The notes under the pieces were generated by a model. It was given only the letters and a program-made list of their open reading frames with translations, had not been told where the DNA came from and did not search any database. Below, one piece after another: positions 5,415 through 10,443 of a stretch of 10,443 nt of DNA. Both the position numbers and the translations under genes were made by a program. The number at the start of each line of letters is the position of its first letter. Position 1 is the first letter of the stretch. Origin of the DNA: a bacterium (GTDB taxonomy: Bacteria; Patescibacteria; Paceibacteria; UBA9973); the NCBI GenBank assembly GCA_021813235.1, contig JAKALG010000020.1, positions 1-10,443 of the forward strand, written 5' to 3'.

Positions 5415-5949
5415 TTTGATTCCAAACGAAGAAAAAGAGAGAATGGTGAAAGATTTTTATCTTAGACTTGTAGTCGTGTCTTTTGTGATGTTGGGAGTAT
5501 CTTTCTTTGTAGCATCTCTTGCAATTTTACCAGCCTATATTTTGTCTTCTGCTGAAAAGAATTTCATTGATTCTAAACTAAAATCACAAGAAAATGAAAC
5601 GATTCCTTTGCCAGATAAAAATACGTTAGAAATAGTTCAAGATTTAGAAGATAAGTTAAATTTAGTTGAGCACATCAAGCCAGAGAAACTTAACTTTTCT
5701 CAAAGAATAATAACAGAGGTTGTGTTAAAAAAATTACCAAATATAAGAATTACCGAAATTTTTTATCAAAATGATCCACAGAAAGGTGAATTGATAAATG
5801 TAAGTGGACGAGCTCCAAGTCGAGAAGTGTTGCTTTCTTTCCGCCGAGCATTGGAAGATAGTACTGCTTTCTTAAAGGTTAATCTGCCTATTTCCAACTT
5901 TGTAAAAGGATCTGACATTAGATTTAATTTAAGCCTGATTCCTCTATAA
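5407..5949 (+). CDS. pilN: Type IV pilus assembly protein PilN
   Basis: The protein has 180 aa. The cytoplasmic N-terminus MINLIPNEEKERM carries the conserved INLIP motif that PilM binds. One transmembrane helix spans about 19-46, followed by a short coiled-coil (about 48-85) and a ferredoxin-like domain (about 100-180) with the typical ITEIFYQNDPQKGELINVSGRAPSREVLLSFRRAL pattern split over positions 116-150. ATG at 5407 is chosen over TTG at 5401 because the protein then begins exactly at INLIP. AGGA lies about 10 nt upstream, the only plausible ribosome site in the operon, and the start overlaps pilM by 8 nt. PilN pairs with PilO through the coiled-coil and ferredoxin-like parts. Confidence 0.9.
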   Translation: MINLIPNEEKERMVKDFYLRLVVVSFVMLGVSFFVASLAILPAYILSSAEKNFIDSKLKSQENETIPLPDKNTLEIVQDLEDKLNLVEHIKPEKLNFSQRIITEVVLKKLPNIRITEIFYQNDPQKGELINVSGRAPSREVLLSFRRALEDSTAFLKVNLPISNFVKGSDIRFNLSLIPL

Positions 5950-5974
5950 AAATAAATTATTTTAATAAAAATTT

Positions 5975-6511
5975 ATGAAAAACATACTTCAAAAAAAATC
6001 CCTAATACTCTCAATAATAATTTTTATAGTCTTTCTTGTTGTTTTCTTATTCCTATACAAAGGAATGAATGATAATAAAAACATCTCACAATCAACGCAA
6101 GAAAAGTGGCAAGTTGAAGCTACTCGCAGAGAGGAAGCATCGTCTCTGGTTAATTCAATAAGAGCAATAGCCCCTGAAAGAGCTGCGCTAGATAGTCACT
6201 TTGTTCAAAGTTCAGATGTTGTGCCCTTTTTAGATACGGTTGAAAGACTAGCAAGAGGAGTAGATACAAAAGTTGAAATTACTTCCGTTGAAGTTGCAAA
6301 AGACAATGCTTCATTAATGGTTGAAGCAAAAGCCTCGGGAAGTTTTGAGAATGTCTACAAATTGATAATGCTTTTAGAAAATTCTCCTTATAATTTAGAA
6401 TTTGTTTTAGTTGATATAAAAAATGTGAGCGCTCAAGATGCAACTATTAGTAAAAATGCACAATGGACTGCAACTTTTCAAATAAAACTTTTAAGTTTTA
6501 TTAATAAATAA
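5975..6511 (+). CDS. pilO: Type IV pilus assembly protein PilO-like
   Basis: The protein has 178 aa. It has a short basic cytoplasmic end (MKNILQKKS), one transmembrane helix at about 9-29, a polar helical stretch rich in Gln, Glu and Ala (about 33-62), and a ferredoxin-like domain at about 75-178 with VVPFLDTVERLARG followed by VEITSVEV and FENVYKLIMLLENSPYNLEFVLV. This layout and its place after pilN identify it as PilO, although sequence identity to proteobacterial PilO is expected to be low. It would dimerise with PilN on the outer side of the inner membrane. It starts 25 nt after pilN with no Shine-Dalgarno and no obvious promoter, so it depends on the operon transcript. Confidence 0.85.
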   Translation: MKNILQKKSLILSIIIFIVFLVVFLFLYKGMNDNKNISQSTQEKWQVEATRREEASSLVNSIRAIAPERAALDSHFVQSSDVVPFLDTVERLARGVDTKVEITSVEVAKDNASLMVEAKASGSFENVYKLIMLLENSPYNLEFVLVDIKNVSAQDATISKNAQWTATFQIKLLSFINK

Positions 6512-6516
6512 AATTA

Positions 6517-6828
6517 ATGAATATGGAAATAAAACTTTTTAAAAAAGAAAATAAATTTGAGAAAAAAGATTCAAAAATCAAGCCAGATTTTTACTGGAAA
6601 TATATTCTCTATTCGACATTTGCCCTGGTAATACTCTTTTGTTTTTTTGGTTTTTATCTCTTTATAAAAATAAATAAAATATCAGTTTCTTCAGTTTCTA
6701 ATGTAGACCAACAAGGCACAATAAAGAAAGACAGGATAAACAGAGCGCTAGAGTATTTCGGAGAACGAGAAAGAAAGTCTTTAGAGATCATAAATTCTCC
6801 TTCGCCTATTGCTGATCCATCGCTATAA
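6517..6828 (+). CDS. Small membrane protein ending the pilus operon (uncharacterised)
   Basis: The protein has 103 aa. A highly basic cytoplasmic N-terminus (residues 1-25, many Lys) precedes one transmembrane helix at about 29-51. A Ser-rich linker (53-66) leads to a predicted helix, RINRALEYFGERERKSLEII (73-92), and the tail NSPSPIADPSL. I do not recognise a named domain. It occupies the pilP position but lacks the PilP beta domain. Since a PilQ secretin is not expected in this lineage, it may be a lineage-specific partner of PilN/PilO. The start could be ATG 6517 or the third codon at 6523; neither has a Shine-Dalgarno. It is 5 nt from pilO and ends 6 nt before a convergent tRNA gene, with no terminator visible between. 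Confidence 0.75.
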   Translation: MNMEIKLFKKENKFEKKDSKIKPDFYWKYILYSTFALVILFCFFGFYLFIKINKISVSSVSNVDQQGTIKKDRINRALEYFGERERKSLEIINSPSPIADPSL

Positions 6829-6834
6829 AAATTG

Positions 6835-6906
6835 TGCCCTCGGTAGGAATCGAACCTACATCAAAGCCTTAGAAGAGCTCTGTTCTATCCATTGAACTAC
6901 GAGGGC
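6835..6906 (-). tRNA. tRNA-Arg (anticodon TCT)
   Basis: The gene is 72 nt. Acceptor GCCCTCG/CGAGGGC, D stem GTTC/GAAC, anticodon stem GAGCT/GGCTT with two G-T pairs, loop CTTCTAA giving anticodon TCT (reads AGA and AGG). T arm GTAGG-TTCGATT-CCTAC, discriminator A, no encoded CCA. Outside the anticodon arm it is nearly identical to tRNA-Arg(GCG) at 103-174. It starts 1 nt after tRNA-Val, so both come from one precursor. Confidence 0.94.
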
Positions 6907-6907
6907 T

Positions 6908-6983
6908 TGGTGCGCGGTAAGGGACTCGAACCCCTGACCTTTCCGGTGTAAACGGATTGCTCTACCAACTGAGCTAACCGCGC
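6908..6983 (-). tRNA. tRNA-Val (anticodon TAC)
   Basis: The gene is 76 nt including an encoded CCA, unlike the other tRNAs here. Acceptor GCGCGGT/ACCGCGC, D arm GCTC-AGTTGGTA-GAGC, anticodon stem ATCCG/CGGAA with an A-A mismatch at 27-43, loop TTTACAC giving anticodon TAC. T arm AGGGG-TTCGAGT-CCCTT. Upstream promoter elements are weak; TAGTTT lies about 16 nt before the 5' end. Confidence 0.94.
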
Positions 6984-7028
6984 ATCTCTTCAAATCTTTA
7001 AACTATGGCTATTCTAGCTTATTTTGTA

Positions 7029-7034
7029 TATTAT
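7029..7034 (+). promoter_or_regulatory. -10 box of the pseudouridine synthase gene
   Basis: TATTAT (7029-7034) with 7 nt (TTCAATT) to the ATG at 7042; an overlapping TATATT (7027-7032) gives 9 nt. Either predicts a transcript with no or almost no leader and disfavours the in-frame TTG at 7024. Confidence 0.45.
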
Positions 7035-7041
7035 TTCAATT

Positions 7042-7758
7042 ATGAGAATAAAAGTTTTATATGAGGATAAAGACATTTTGTCTATAGACAAGCCTTCGGG
7101 TATTGCTGTACATTCGGATGGACGAAGCAAAGAGAAGACAATTGCTGATTGGTTTTTAGAAAAATACCCTAAAGCAAAAAATGTAGGGGAGTCTATTCTT
7201 GTAGATGGAAAGGAAATAAAAAAACCGGGTATAGTGCATCGCTTAGATAAAGAAACTTCTGGAGTTTTACTTTTAGCTAAAAATTCTAAAGCCTATGAAT
7301 TCTTGAAGAATCAATTCAAAGGAAGAGAAATTAAAAAAACATACAATGCAATTATTTCTGGATGGATGAAAAATGATCGCGGAACTATTAGAAAATCAAT
7401 CGGACGAAGTGGAAATGATTTTCGTAAAAGATTAGCAGGACGTGGAGCGAGAGGGGAACTCCGAGAAGCTATCACCGAGTTTACTGTCTTAAAAAGATTT
7501 GAAGATAAAAATAATAAATTTACTTATTTAGAAGTACGTCCAAAAACAGGGCGTACACATCAGATAAGGGTGCATATGAAATTTATAAATCATCCAGTGG
7601 TTTGTGACTCGCTTTATAATCCGGGGCATCCATGTCCAAAAGGGATAGAAAGGCTAGCCTTGCATGCTAAATCTATCGTTTTTAAAGATTTGAAAGGGAA
7701 AATAGTAAAAATTGAATCACCTTTACCTTTAGAGTTTCAAAAAGTAATTAACCCTTAA
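7042..7758 (+). CDS. RluA-family 23S rRNA/tRNA pseudouridine synthase
   Basis: The protein has 238 aa and is a catalytic domain only. It begins with VLYEDKDILSIDKPSGIAVHSDG (5-27), the family's first strands. The catalytic motif is IVHRLDKETSGVLLLAK (64-80) with the nucleophilic Asp D69. The RNA-binding block RPKTGRTHQIRVHMKFINHPVVCDSLY comes near 175-201 (in two runs) and a typical LALHAKSIVF follows. It converts specific uridines in structured RNA to pseudouridine. The N-terminal S4 domain of RluC/RluD is absent, as in RluA, so the target cannot be assigned. ATG 7042 is chosen because the domain starts directly and a -10 lies 7 nt upstream; TTG 7024 overlaps the promoter. A strong hairpin terminator follows. 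Confidence 0.9.
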   Translation: MRIKVLYEDKDILSIDKPSGIAVHSDGRSKEKTIADWFLEKYPKAKNVGESILVDGKEIKKPGIVHRLDKETSGVLLLAKNSKAYEFLKNQFKGREIKKTYNAIISGWMKNDRGTIRKSIGRSGNDFRKRLAGRGARGELREAITEFTVLKRFEDKNNKFTYLEVRPKTGRTHQIRVHMKFINHPVVCDSLYNPGHPCPKGIERLALHAKSIVFKDLKGKIVKIESPLPLEFQKVINP

Positions 7759-7768
7759 TTCATAAGCC

Positions 7769-7837
7769 TTTTTTGGAAAAATGTTGGAAACTTGGTTTCC
7801 AACATTTTTAATATTTTTGTAGTATTTTTCCAAAAAA
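7769..7837. terminator. Terminator hairpin nested inside a second inverted repeat
   Basis: The inner hairpin (7777-7809) pairs AAAAATGTTGGAAAC with GTTTCCAACATTTTT around loop TTG: 15 perfect bp ending in five T, a good rho-independent terminator for the pseudouridine synthase gene. An outer pair, TTTTTTGGAAAAAT (7769-7782) with ATTTTTCCAAAAAA (7824-7837), is also perfect over 14 bp and shares its left half with the inner stem, so the two folds exclude each other. The outer right arm lies between the -35 and -10 of the next gene. Confidence 0.8.
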
Positions 7838-7845
7838 CGTATAAT
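7817..7845 (+). promoter_or_regulatory. Promoter of the cysteine-rich protein gene
   Basis: -35 TTGTAG (7817-7822), 17-nt spacer, -10 TATAAT (7840-7845), 14 nt to the ATG at 7860; the leader would be about 7 nt. The spacer contains the right arm of the inverted repeat that begins at 7769. Confidence 0.55.
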
Positions 7846-7859
7846 ATAAATATACAAAT

Positions 7860-9557
7860 ATGGAAACTAAAACATGTCAAAATTGTAAAAAGGAGTTTGT
7901 CATAGAAAAAGAAGATTTTAATTTCTATGAAAAAATGAAGGTGCCTCCTCCGACTTGGTGTCCGGAATGTAGAATGATCCGACGTTTTTCCTTTATGAAT
8001 ACTTGGGATTTGAATTGGAGAAATTGTGATAAATGCGGAAATAAAATGCTTTCAGTTTATGAACCTGAATCAGAAATCAATGTTTATTGCTTGTCTTGTT
8101 GGTGGAGTGACGAGTGGGATGGCACAGAATATGCTATAGATTATGATCCCTCACGACCCTTTTTAGAACAGATCAAAGAGTTGAATAATAAAACCCCATA
8201 TCCCTCACTTCAAAGTGCACATACAACATTAAAAAACTCTAGTTACTCTAACGATTTAGCTTGGAGCAAAGATTGCTATTTAGTTTTTTGGGCAGATTAT
8301 TGTGAGAATGTCTACTATTCCTCATTATTAAATAATCTAAAATCGAGCTCGGATTGCTTACGAGGGTTTTATTCAGAGTTATGCTATGAATGTGTTGGGG
8401 TCAATAAAAGTTATCAAACTTTTTTCTCATATGAATGTCGTGATTGTGTAAATGTATGGTTTTCCCGGAATTGTTCAAGTTGTACTAATTGTATTGGGTG
8501 TGTAAATTTGCGAGGTGCTTCTTATCATATTTTTAATATTAAGTACACAAAAGAAGAATATCAAGAAAAAGTTGAAGAATTGAAGCTTGATTCTTGGGTA
8601 TCACTACAATCTCTCAAAGAAAAAGTACATAAGTTTTGGAACACTTTGCCATACAGAGAGTATAATGGAAACTCAAAAAATTTAAATGTGACAGGTGAAG
8701 ATATTTATAGTTCCAAAAATTCAAAAGAAGTTTATATGGTTGGTGGTGCCGAAAATTGCAAATGGAGCCAATTTATAACAGTAAAATCGGCTAAAGATTG
8801 TATGGATTATTCTGGATGGGGCAACAACTCATCTCGTATTTATGAATGTGCCACTATTGGTGAAAATACAGATTCTGTTTATTTTTCTTGTTTTTGTTGG
8901 CCTGATTGTATAAATCTACAATATAGTTATTTATGTATTTCTGGTAAAAATAATTTTGGATGTGTAAATTTAAAAAGAAAACAATATTGCATCTTAAATA
9001 AACAATATACTAAGGAAGAATATGAAAAACTTAAAGATAAAATTATAGAAGACATGAAAAATAATCCTTATACAGATAAACTTGGACGTAAATATTTTTA
9101 TGGAGAATTTTTTCCACTTGAATTTAGCAGATTTTCTTACAATAGATCAAATGCTATACGTTTTTTTTCAAAGACAAAAGAAGAAGCGTTAAAAGAAGGA
9201 TATAGTTGGAGTGATAAAGAAGATACTATATATAAAACCACAAAAAAAGCTAATTCCTTGCCAAATAAAATAGATGATACAGGAGAAGATATTTTAAACG
9301 AAATAATAGAATGTGAAAATTGCAAAAGAGGATACAAAATTACCAAAGGAGAATTAAATTTACTACGAAAAATGAATTTGCCTATTCCCCATGAATGCCC
9401 AAAATGCAGAGAAAATAAAAGATTTGAGAGAATGACAAAACCCAAAATGTACCACAGGACTTGTGCAAAATGTAATGCAAATATCTATACTCCGTATAGT
9501 TCTTTAGACTCTAAGATAGTCTATTGTATAAAATGCTATCAGCAAGAATTTGCTTAA
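7860..9557 (+). CDS. Cysteine-rich protein: paired zinc-ribbon modules flanking a 9-residue Cys-repeat solenoid (uncharacterised)
   Basis: The protein has 565 aa, with no signal peptide or membrane helix. Residues 6-80 carry four CxxC knuckles (C6/C9, C34/C37, C56/C59, C77/C80); residues 485-559 repeat them with identical spacing. Between lie two solenoid-like blocks. Block 1 (about 136-216) is made of 9-residue units such as SKDCYLVFW, ADYCENVYY, SSDCLRGFY and SYECRDCVN. Block 2 (about 311-380) has cysteines at 314, 350, 359, 368 and 377, also in 9-residue register. Each block ends in GCVNL, then a YTKEEY helix (229 and 383). Residue 86-105 holds DGTEYAIDYDPSRPFLEQIK. I recall similar uncharacterised proteins across CPR genomes, sometimes mislabelled CaiB/BaiF. 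A structural, metal-rich cytoplasmic protein is inferred; no enzyme motif is seen. Promoter at 7817. Confidence 0.85.
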   Translation: METKTCQNCKKEFVIEKEDFNFYEKMKVPPPTWCPECRMIRRFSFMNTWDLNWRNCDKCGNKMLSVYEPESEINVYCLSCWWSDEWDGTEYAIDYDPSRPFLEQIKELNNKTPYPSLQSAHTTLKNSSYSNDLAWSKDCYLVFWADYCENVYYSSLLNNLKSSSDCLRGFYSELCYECVGVNKSYQTFFSYECRDCVNVWFSRNCSSCTNCIGCVNLRGASYHIFNIKYTKEEYQEKVEELKLDSWVSLQSLKEKVHKFWNTLPYREYNGNSKNLNVTGEDIYSSKNSKEVYMVGGAENCKWSQFITVKSAKDCMDYSGWGNNSSRIYECATIGENTDSVYFSCFCWPDCINLQYSYLCISGKNNFGCVNLKRKQYCILNKQYTKEEYEKLKDKIIEDMKNNPYTDKLGRKYFYGEFFPLEFSRFSYNRSNAIRFFSKTKEEALKEGYSWSDKEDTIYKTTKKANSLPNKIDDTGEDILNEIIECENCKRGYKITKGELNLLRKMNLPIPHECPKCRENKRFERMTKPKMYHRTCAKCNANIYTPYSSLDSKIVYCIKCYQQEFA

Positions 9558-9559
9558 AA

Positions 9560-9588
9560 TTGCAAAAATAAAGCGTTTATGTTAGATT
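9560..9588 (+). promoter_or_regulatory. Promoter of rplS
   Basis: -35 TTGCAA (9560-9565), 17-nt spacer, -10 TAGATT (9583-9588) preceded by TGT (extended), 9 nt to the ATG at 9598. It begins 3 nt after the stop codon of the cysteine-rich protein gene, so rplS is independently transcribed from an almost leaderless start. Confidence 0.55.
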
Positions 9589-9597
9589 AAGACGATT

Positions 9598-10008
9598 ATG
9601 GCAGGAAATAAAATAGACAAAACAAAACTCACTTCAGTTAATGTGGAGGACAGGAAAAAGCTTGATTTTAACTCAGGAGATACTGTTCGTGTCTGGTCCA
9701 AGGTCTTAGATGAAAAAGGGAAGATACGTTTGCAAGCCTTTGAAGGCATAGTACTTGCTCGTAAACATGGTACTGAAATCGGTGCGACTTTTACAGTTCG
9801 TAGGATAGCTTCAGGCGTGGGCGTAGAAAGAATCTTTCCACTTTATTCTCCAGCTATTGATAAAATTGAAATAACTAAAAAATCTCGAGCTCGTAAATCA
9901 AAACTATATTATGTACGAGTTAAAGCAGTAAAAGATGTTCGCAGAAAATTACGTTCTGTCGTCTCAGTTGCAGATGAGGAAGAGGAAGTAGAAAAAATAG
10001 AAAAATAA
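9598..10008 (+). CDS. rplS: 50S ribosomal protein L19 (bL19)
   Basis: The protein has 136 aa. The L19 signature runs from FNSGDTVRVWSKVLDEKGKIR (24-44) through QAFEGIVLARK (46-56), FTVRRIASGVGVERIFPLYSP (65-85) to the end of the core, KSRARKSKLYYVR (95-107). In the ribosome L19 lies at the 30S-50S interface and contacts 23S rRNA. It is about 20 aa longer than usual because of a basic stretch (108-120) and a Glu-rich tail (127-136). It is not preceded by rpsP, rimM or trmD, its usual partners in many bacteria, but by a cysteine-rich protein. It has its own promoter, no Shine-Dalgarno, and a long hairpin beginning at its stop codon. Confidence 0.96.
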   Translation: MAGNKIDKTKLTSVNVEDRKKLDFNSGDTVRVWSKVLDEKGKIRLQAFEGIVLARKHGTEIGATFTVRRIASGVGVERIFPLYSPAIDKIEITKKSRARKSKLYYVRVKAVKDVRRKLRSVVSVADEEEEVEKIEK

Positions 10009-10126
10009 AAAAACTATAAAAAGCAAAATTTTTGTCGGTACGGATTTTTTGAAGCTTAAAAAATCCTGAAATTCTCGCTCCGTCGAGCTCGAAACCCCTT
10101 AAAAACTTTCTTTTTATAGTTTTTTT
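10007..10126. terminator. Long hairpin element with two internal stems after rplS
   Basis: The outer arms are perfect over 17 bp: AAAAAAACTATAAAAAG (10007-10023) and its complement at 10110-10126, and pairing continues imperfectly inward (AAAATTTTTG...GG with CC...TTAAAAACTTT). Enclosed are GGATTTTTT-GAAGCTT-AAAAAATCC (10042-10066, 9 bp) and GCTC-CGTC-GAGC (10077-10088). The left arm overlaps the rplS stop codon. The right arm ends in seven T, so it should terminate rplS mRNA and protect its 3' end. The 120-nt size and three-way layout exceed an ordinary terminator. Confidence 0.7.
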
Positions 10127-10131
10127 ATTTG

Positions 10132-10140
10132 TGTTAATAT
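10132..10140 (+). promoter_or_regulatory. Extended -10 promoter of tRNA-Leu
   Basis: TGTTAATAT (10132-10140) ends 8 nt before the first base of the tRNA. A normal start would fall at or one base before the mature 5' end. Confidence 0.4.
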
Positions 10141-10148
10141 GAGAATAT

Positions 10149-10232
10149 GCCCAGGTGGCGAAACTGGTAGACGTACTACCTTGAGGTGGTAGCGGGAGCA
10201 ATCCCATGGGAGTTCAAATCTCCCCCTGGGCA
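10149..10232 (+). tRNA. tRNA-Leu (anticodon GAG)
   Basis: A class II tRNA of 84 nt. Acceptor GCCCAGG/CCTGGGC, leucine-type D arm with GGTAGAC, anticodon stem CTACC/GGTAG around loop TTGAGGT giving anticodon GAG (reads CUC and CUU), a variable arm of GGGAGCAATCCC type, and T arm GGGAG-TTCAAAT-CTCCC. Discriminator A; CCA not fully encoded. It lies between the rplS hairpin and the dehydrogenase gene, whose promoter begins 10 nt beyond the tRNA. Confidence 0.94.
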
Positions 10233-10241
10233 CATAATATT

Positions 10242-10250
10242 TGTTATAAT
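10242..10250 (+). promoter_or_regulatory. Extended -10 promoter of the SDR gene
   Basis: TGTTATAAT (10242-10250) then 6 nt (TAAGTC) to the ATG at 10257. The -35 position falls in the 3' end of tRNA-Leu and shows no consensus; the TGn extension could compensate. A leaderless mRNA is predicted. Confidence 0.6.
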
Positions 10251-10256
10251 TAAGTC

Positions 10257-10443
10257 ATGGAACTAAAAGACAAAATAGTAGTTATTACAGGAGGGGCAAA
10301 GGGCCTGGGAAAAGCTATGGCTTCTTGTTTTTTGAAAAATGGTTCAAAAGTTATAGTCTGTTCGCGAGATGAAAGTGAATTTATAAATTTAGAAAATGGC
10401 ATTTTAGGGATAAAAGCAGATGTGACGAAAGAGAATGAATTAC
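10257..10443 (+). CDS. Short-chain dehydrogenase/reductase, N-terminal part (runs off the right edge)
   Basis: The first 62 codons are present. MELKDKIVVITGGAKGLGKAMASCF shows the Rossmann-fold start of classical SDR enzymes, with the cofactor loop TGGAKGLG (TGxxxGxG) at residues 11-18. A second strand, KVIVCSRDESE, ends in the C-S-R pattern after beta-2, where an Arg often favours NADP(H). ADVTKENEL at about 54-62 has the conserved Asp-Val of the adenine pocket. The YxxxK catalytic site lies outside the window, so substrate and exact role (FabG-like or other) cannot be given. The start follows an extended -10 by 6 nt. Confidence 0.88.
   Translation, partial: MELKDKIVVITGGAKGLGKAMASCFLKNGSKVIVCSRDESEFINLENGILGIKADVTKENEL

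Noticed and set aside
103..6906. The identical tRNA-Arg 3' halves as att sites of an integrated element
   Set aside because: The 6.7 kb between them holds core genes (ruvX, pil operon) and no integrase; shared tRNA bodies explain the repeat.
9137..9445. Minus-strand reading frame of 102 codons within the cysteine-rich protein gene
   Set aside because: It is opposite the strongly patterned C-terminal zinc module and shows no own signals.
9544..9557. AGCAA-GAAT-TTGCT hairpin as terminator of the cysteine-rich protein gene
   Set aside because: It has only 5 bp, includes the stop codon region and is not followed by a T tract.
7860..9557. CaiB/BaiF CoA-transferase annotation for the 565-aa protein
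   Set aside because: No CoA-transferase motif is visible; the sequence is dominated by zinc knuckles and 9-residue Cys repeats.
9920..10207. Minus-strand reading frame of 95 codons over the end of rplS and tRNA-Leu
   Set aside because: It crosses rplS, the hairpin element and a tRNA gene, so it cannot be a real gene.

Overview
The window reads as a chromosomal segment of an ultra-small Patescibacteria/CPR bacterium, probably a parcubacterium. The basis is AT-rich DNA, short compact genes, DUF5652 and DUF5666 proteins, a pilM-pilN-pilO cluster without pilP or pilQ, and a Cys-rich zinc-ribbon protein of a type I associate with CPR genomes. The lineage is inferred from gene content, not from a marker tree.

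Layout. Left part (1-3400, mostly minus strand): the first codons of a probable sigma factor, tRNA-Arg(GCG), a two-helix membrane protein, then on the plus strand a secreted protein with two DUF5666 repeats and its terminator. Next on minus come a membrane-anchored Cys-repeat protein, tRNA-Ser(TGA), a free-standing LAGLIDADG endonuclease and a DUF5652 membrane protein. Middle (3400-6830, plus): a three-way-junction palindrome, ruvX overlapping a MetRS-beta-like tRNA-binding protein, then the type IV pilus operon pilM-pilN-pilO plus a small membrane protein. Right part: tRNA-Val(TAC) and tRNA-Arg(TCT) in tandem on minus; then on plus an RluA-type pseudouridine synthase, a 565-aa cysteine-rich protein, rplS with a long 3' hairpin element, tRNA-Leu(GAG), and the start of a short-chain dehydrogenase.

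How it works together. The pil genes encode the cytoplasmic and inner-membrane alignment platform of a type IV pilus. Five tRNA genes, rplS, the pseudouridine synthase and the tRNA-binding protein make the right and middle parts largely translation-related. Most first genes have a -10 box (often TGn-extended) 6-9 nt before the ATG and no Shine-Dalgarno sequence, which predicts leaderless or nearly leaderless mRNAs; this rule was used to choose several start codons.

Most notable: (1) the 565-aa protein, whose N- and C-terminal eight-cysteine zinc modules have exactly the same spacing and flank a cysteine ladder with a strict 9-residue period; (2) the leaderless promoter layout; (3) two intergenic elements built as a long stem enclosing two hairpins; (4) two unusual tRNAs, Arg with anticodon GCG and Ser with C33.
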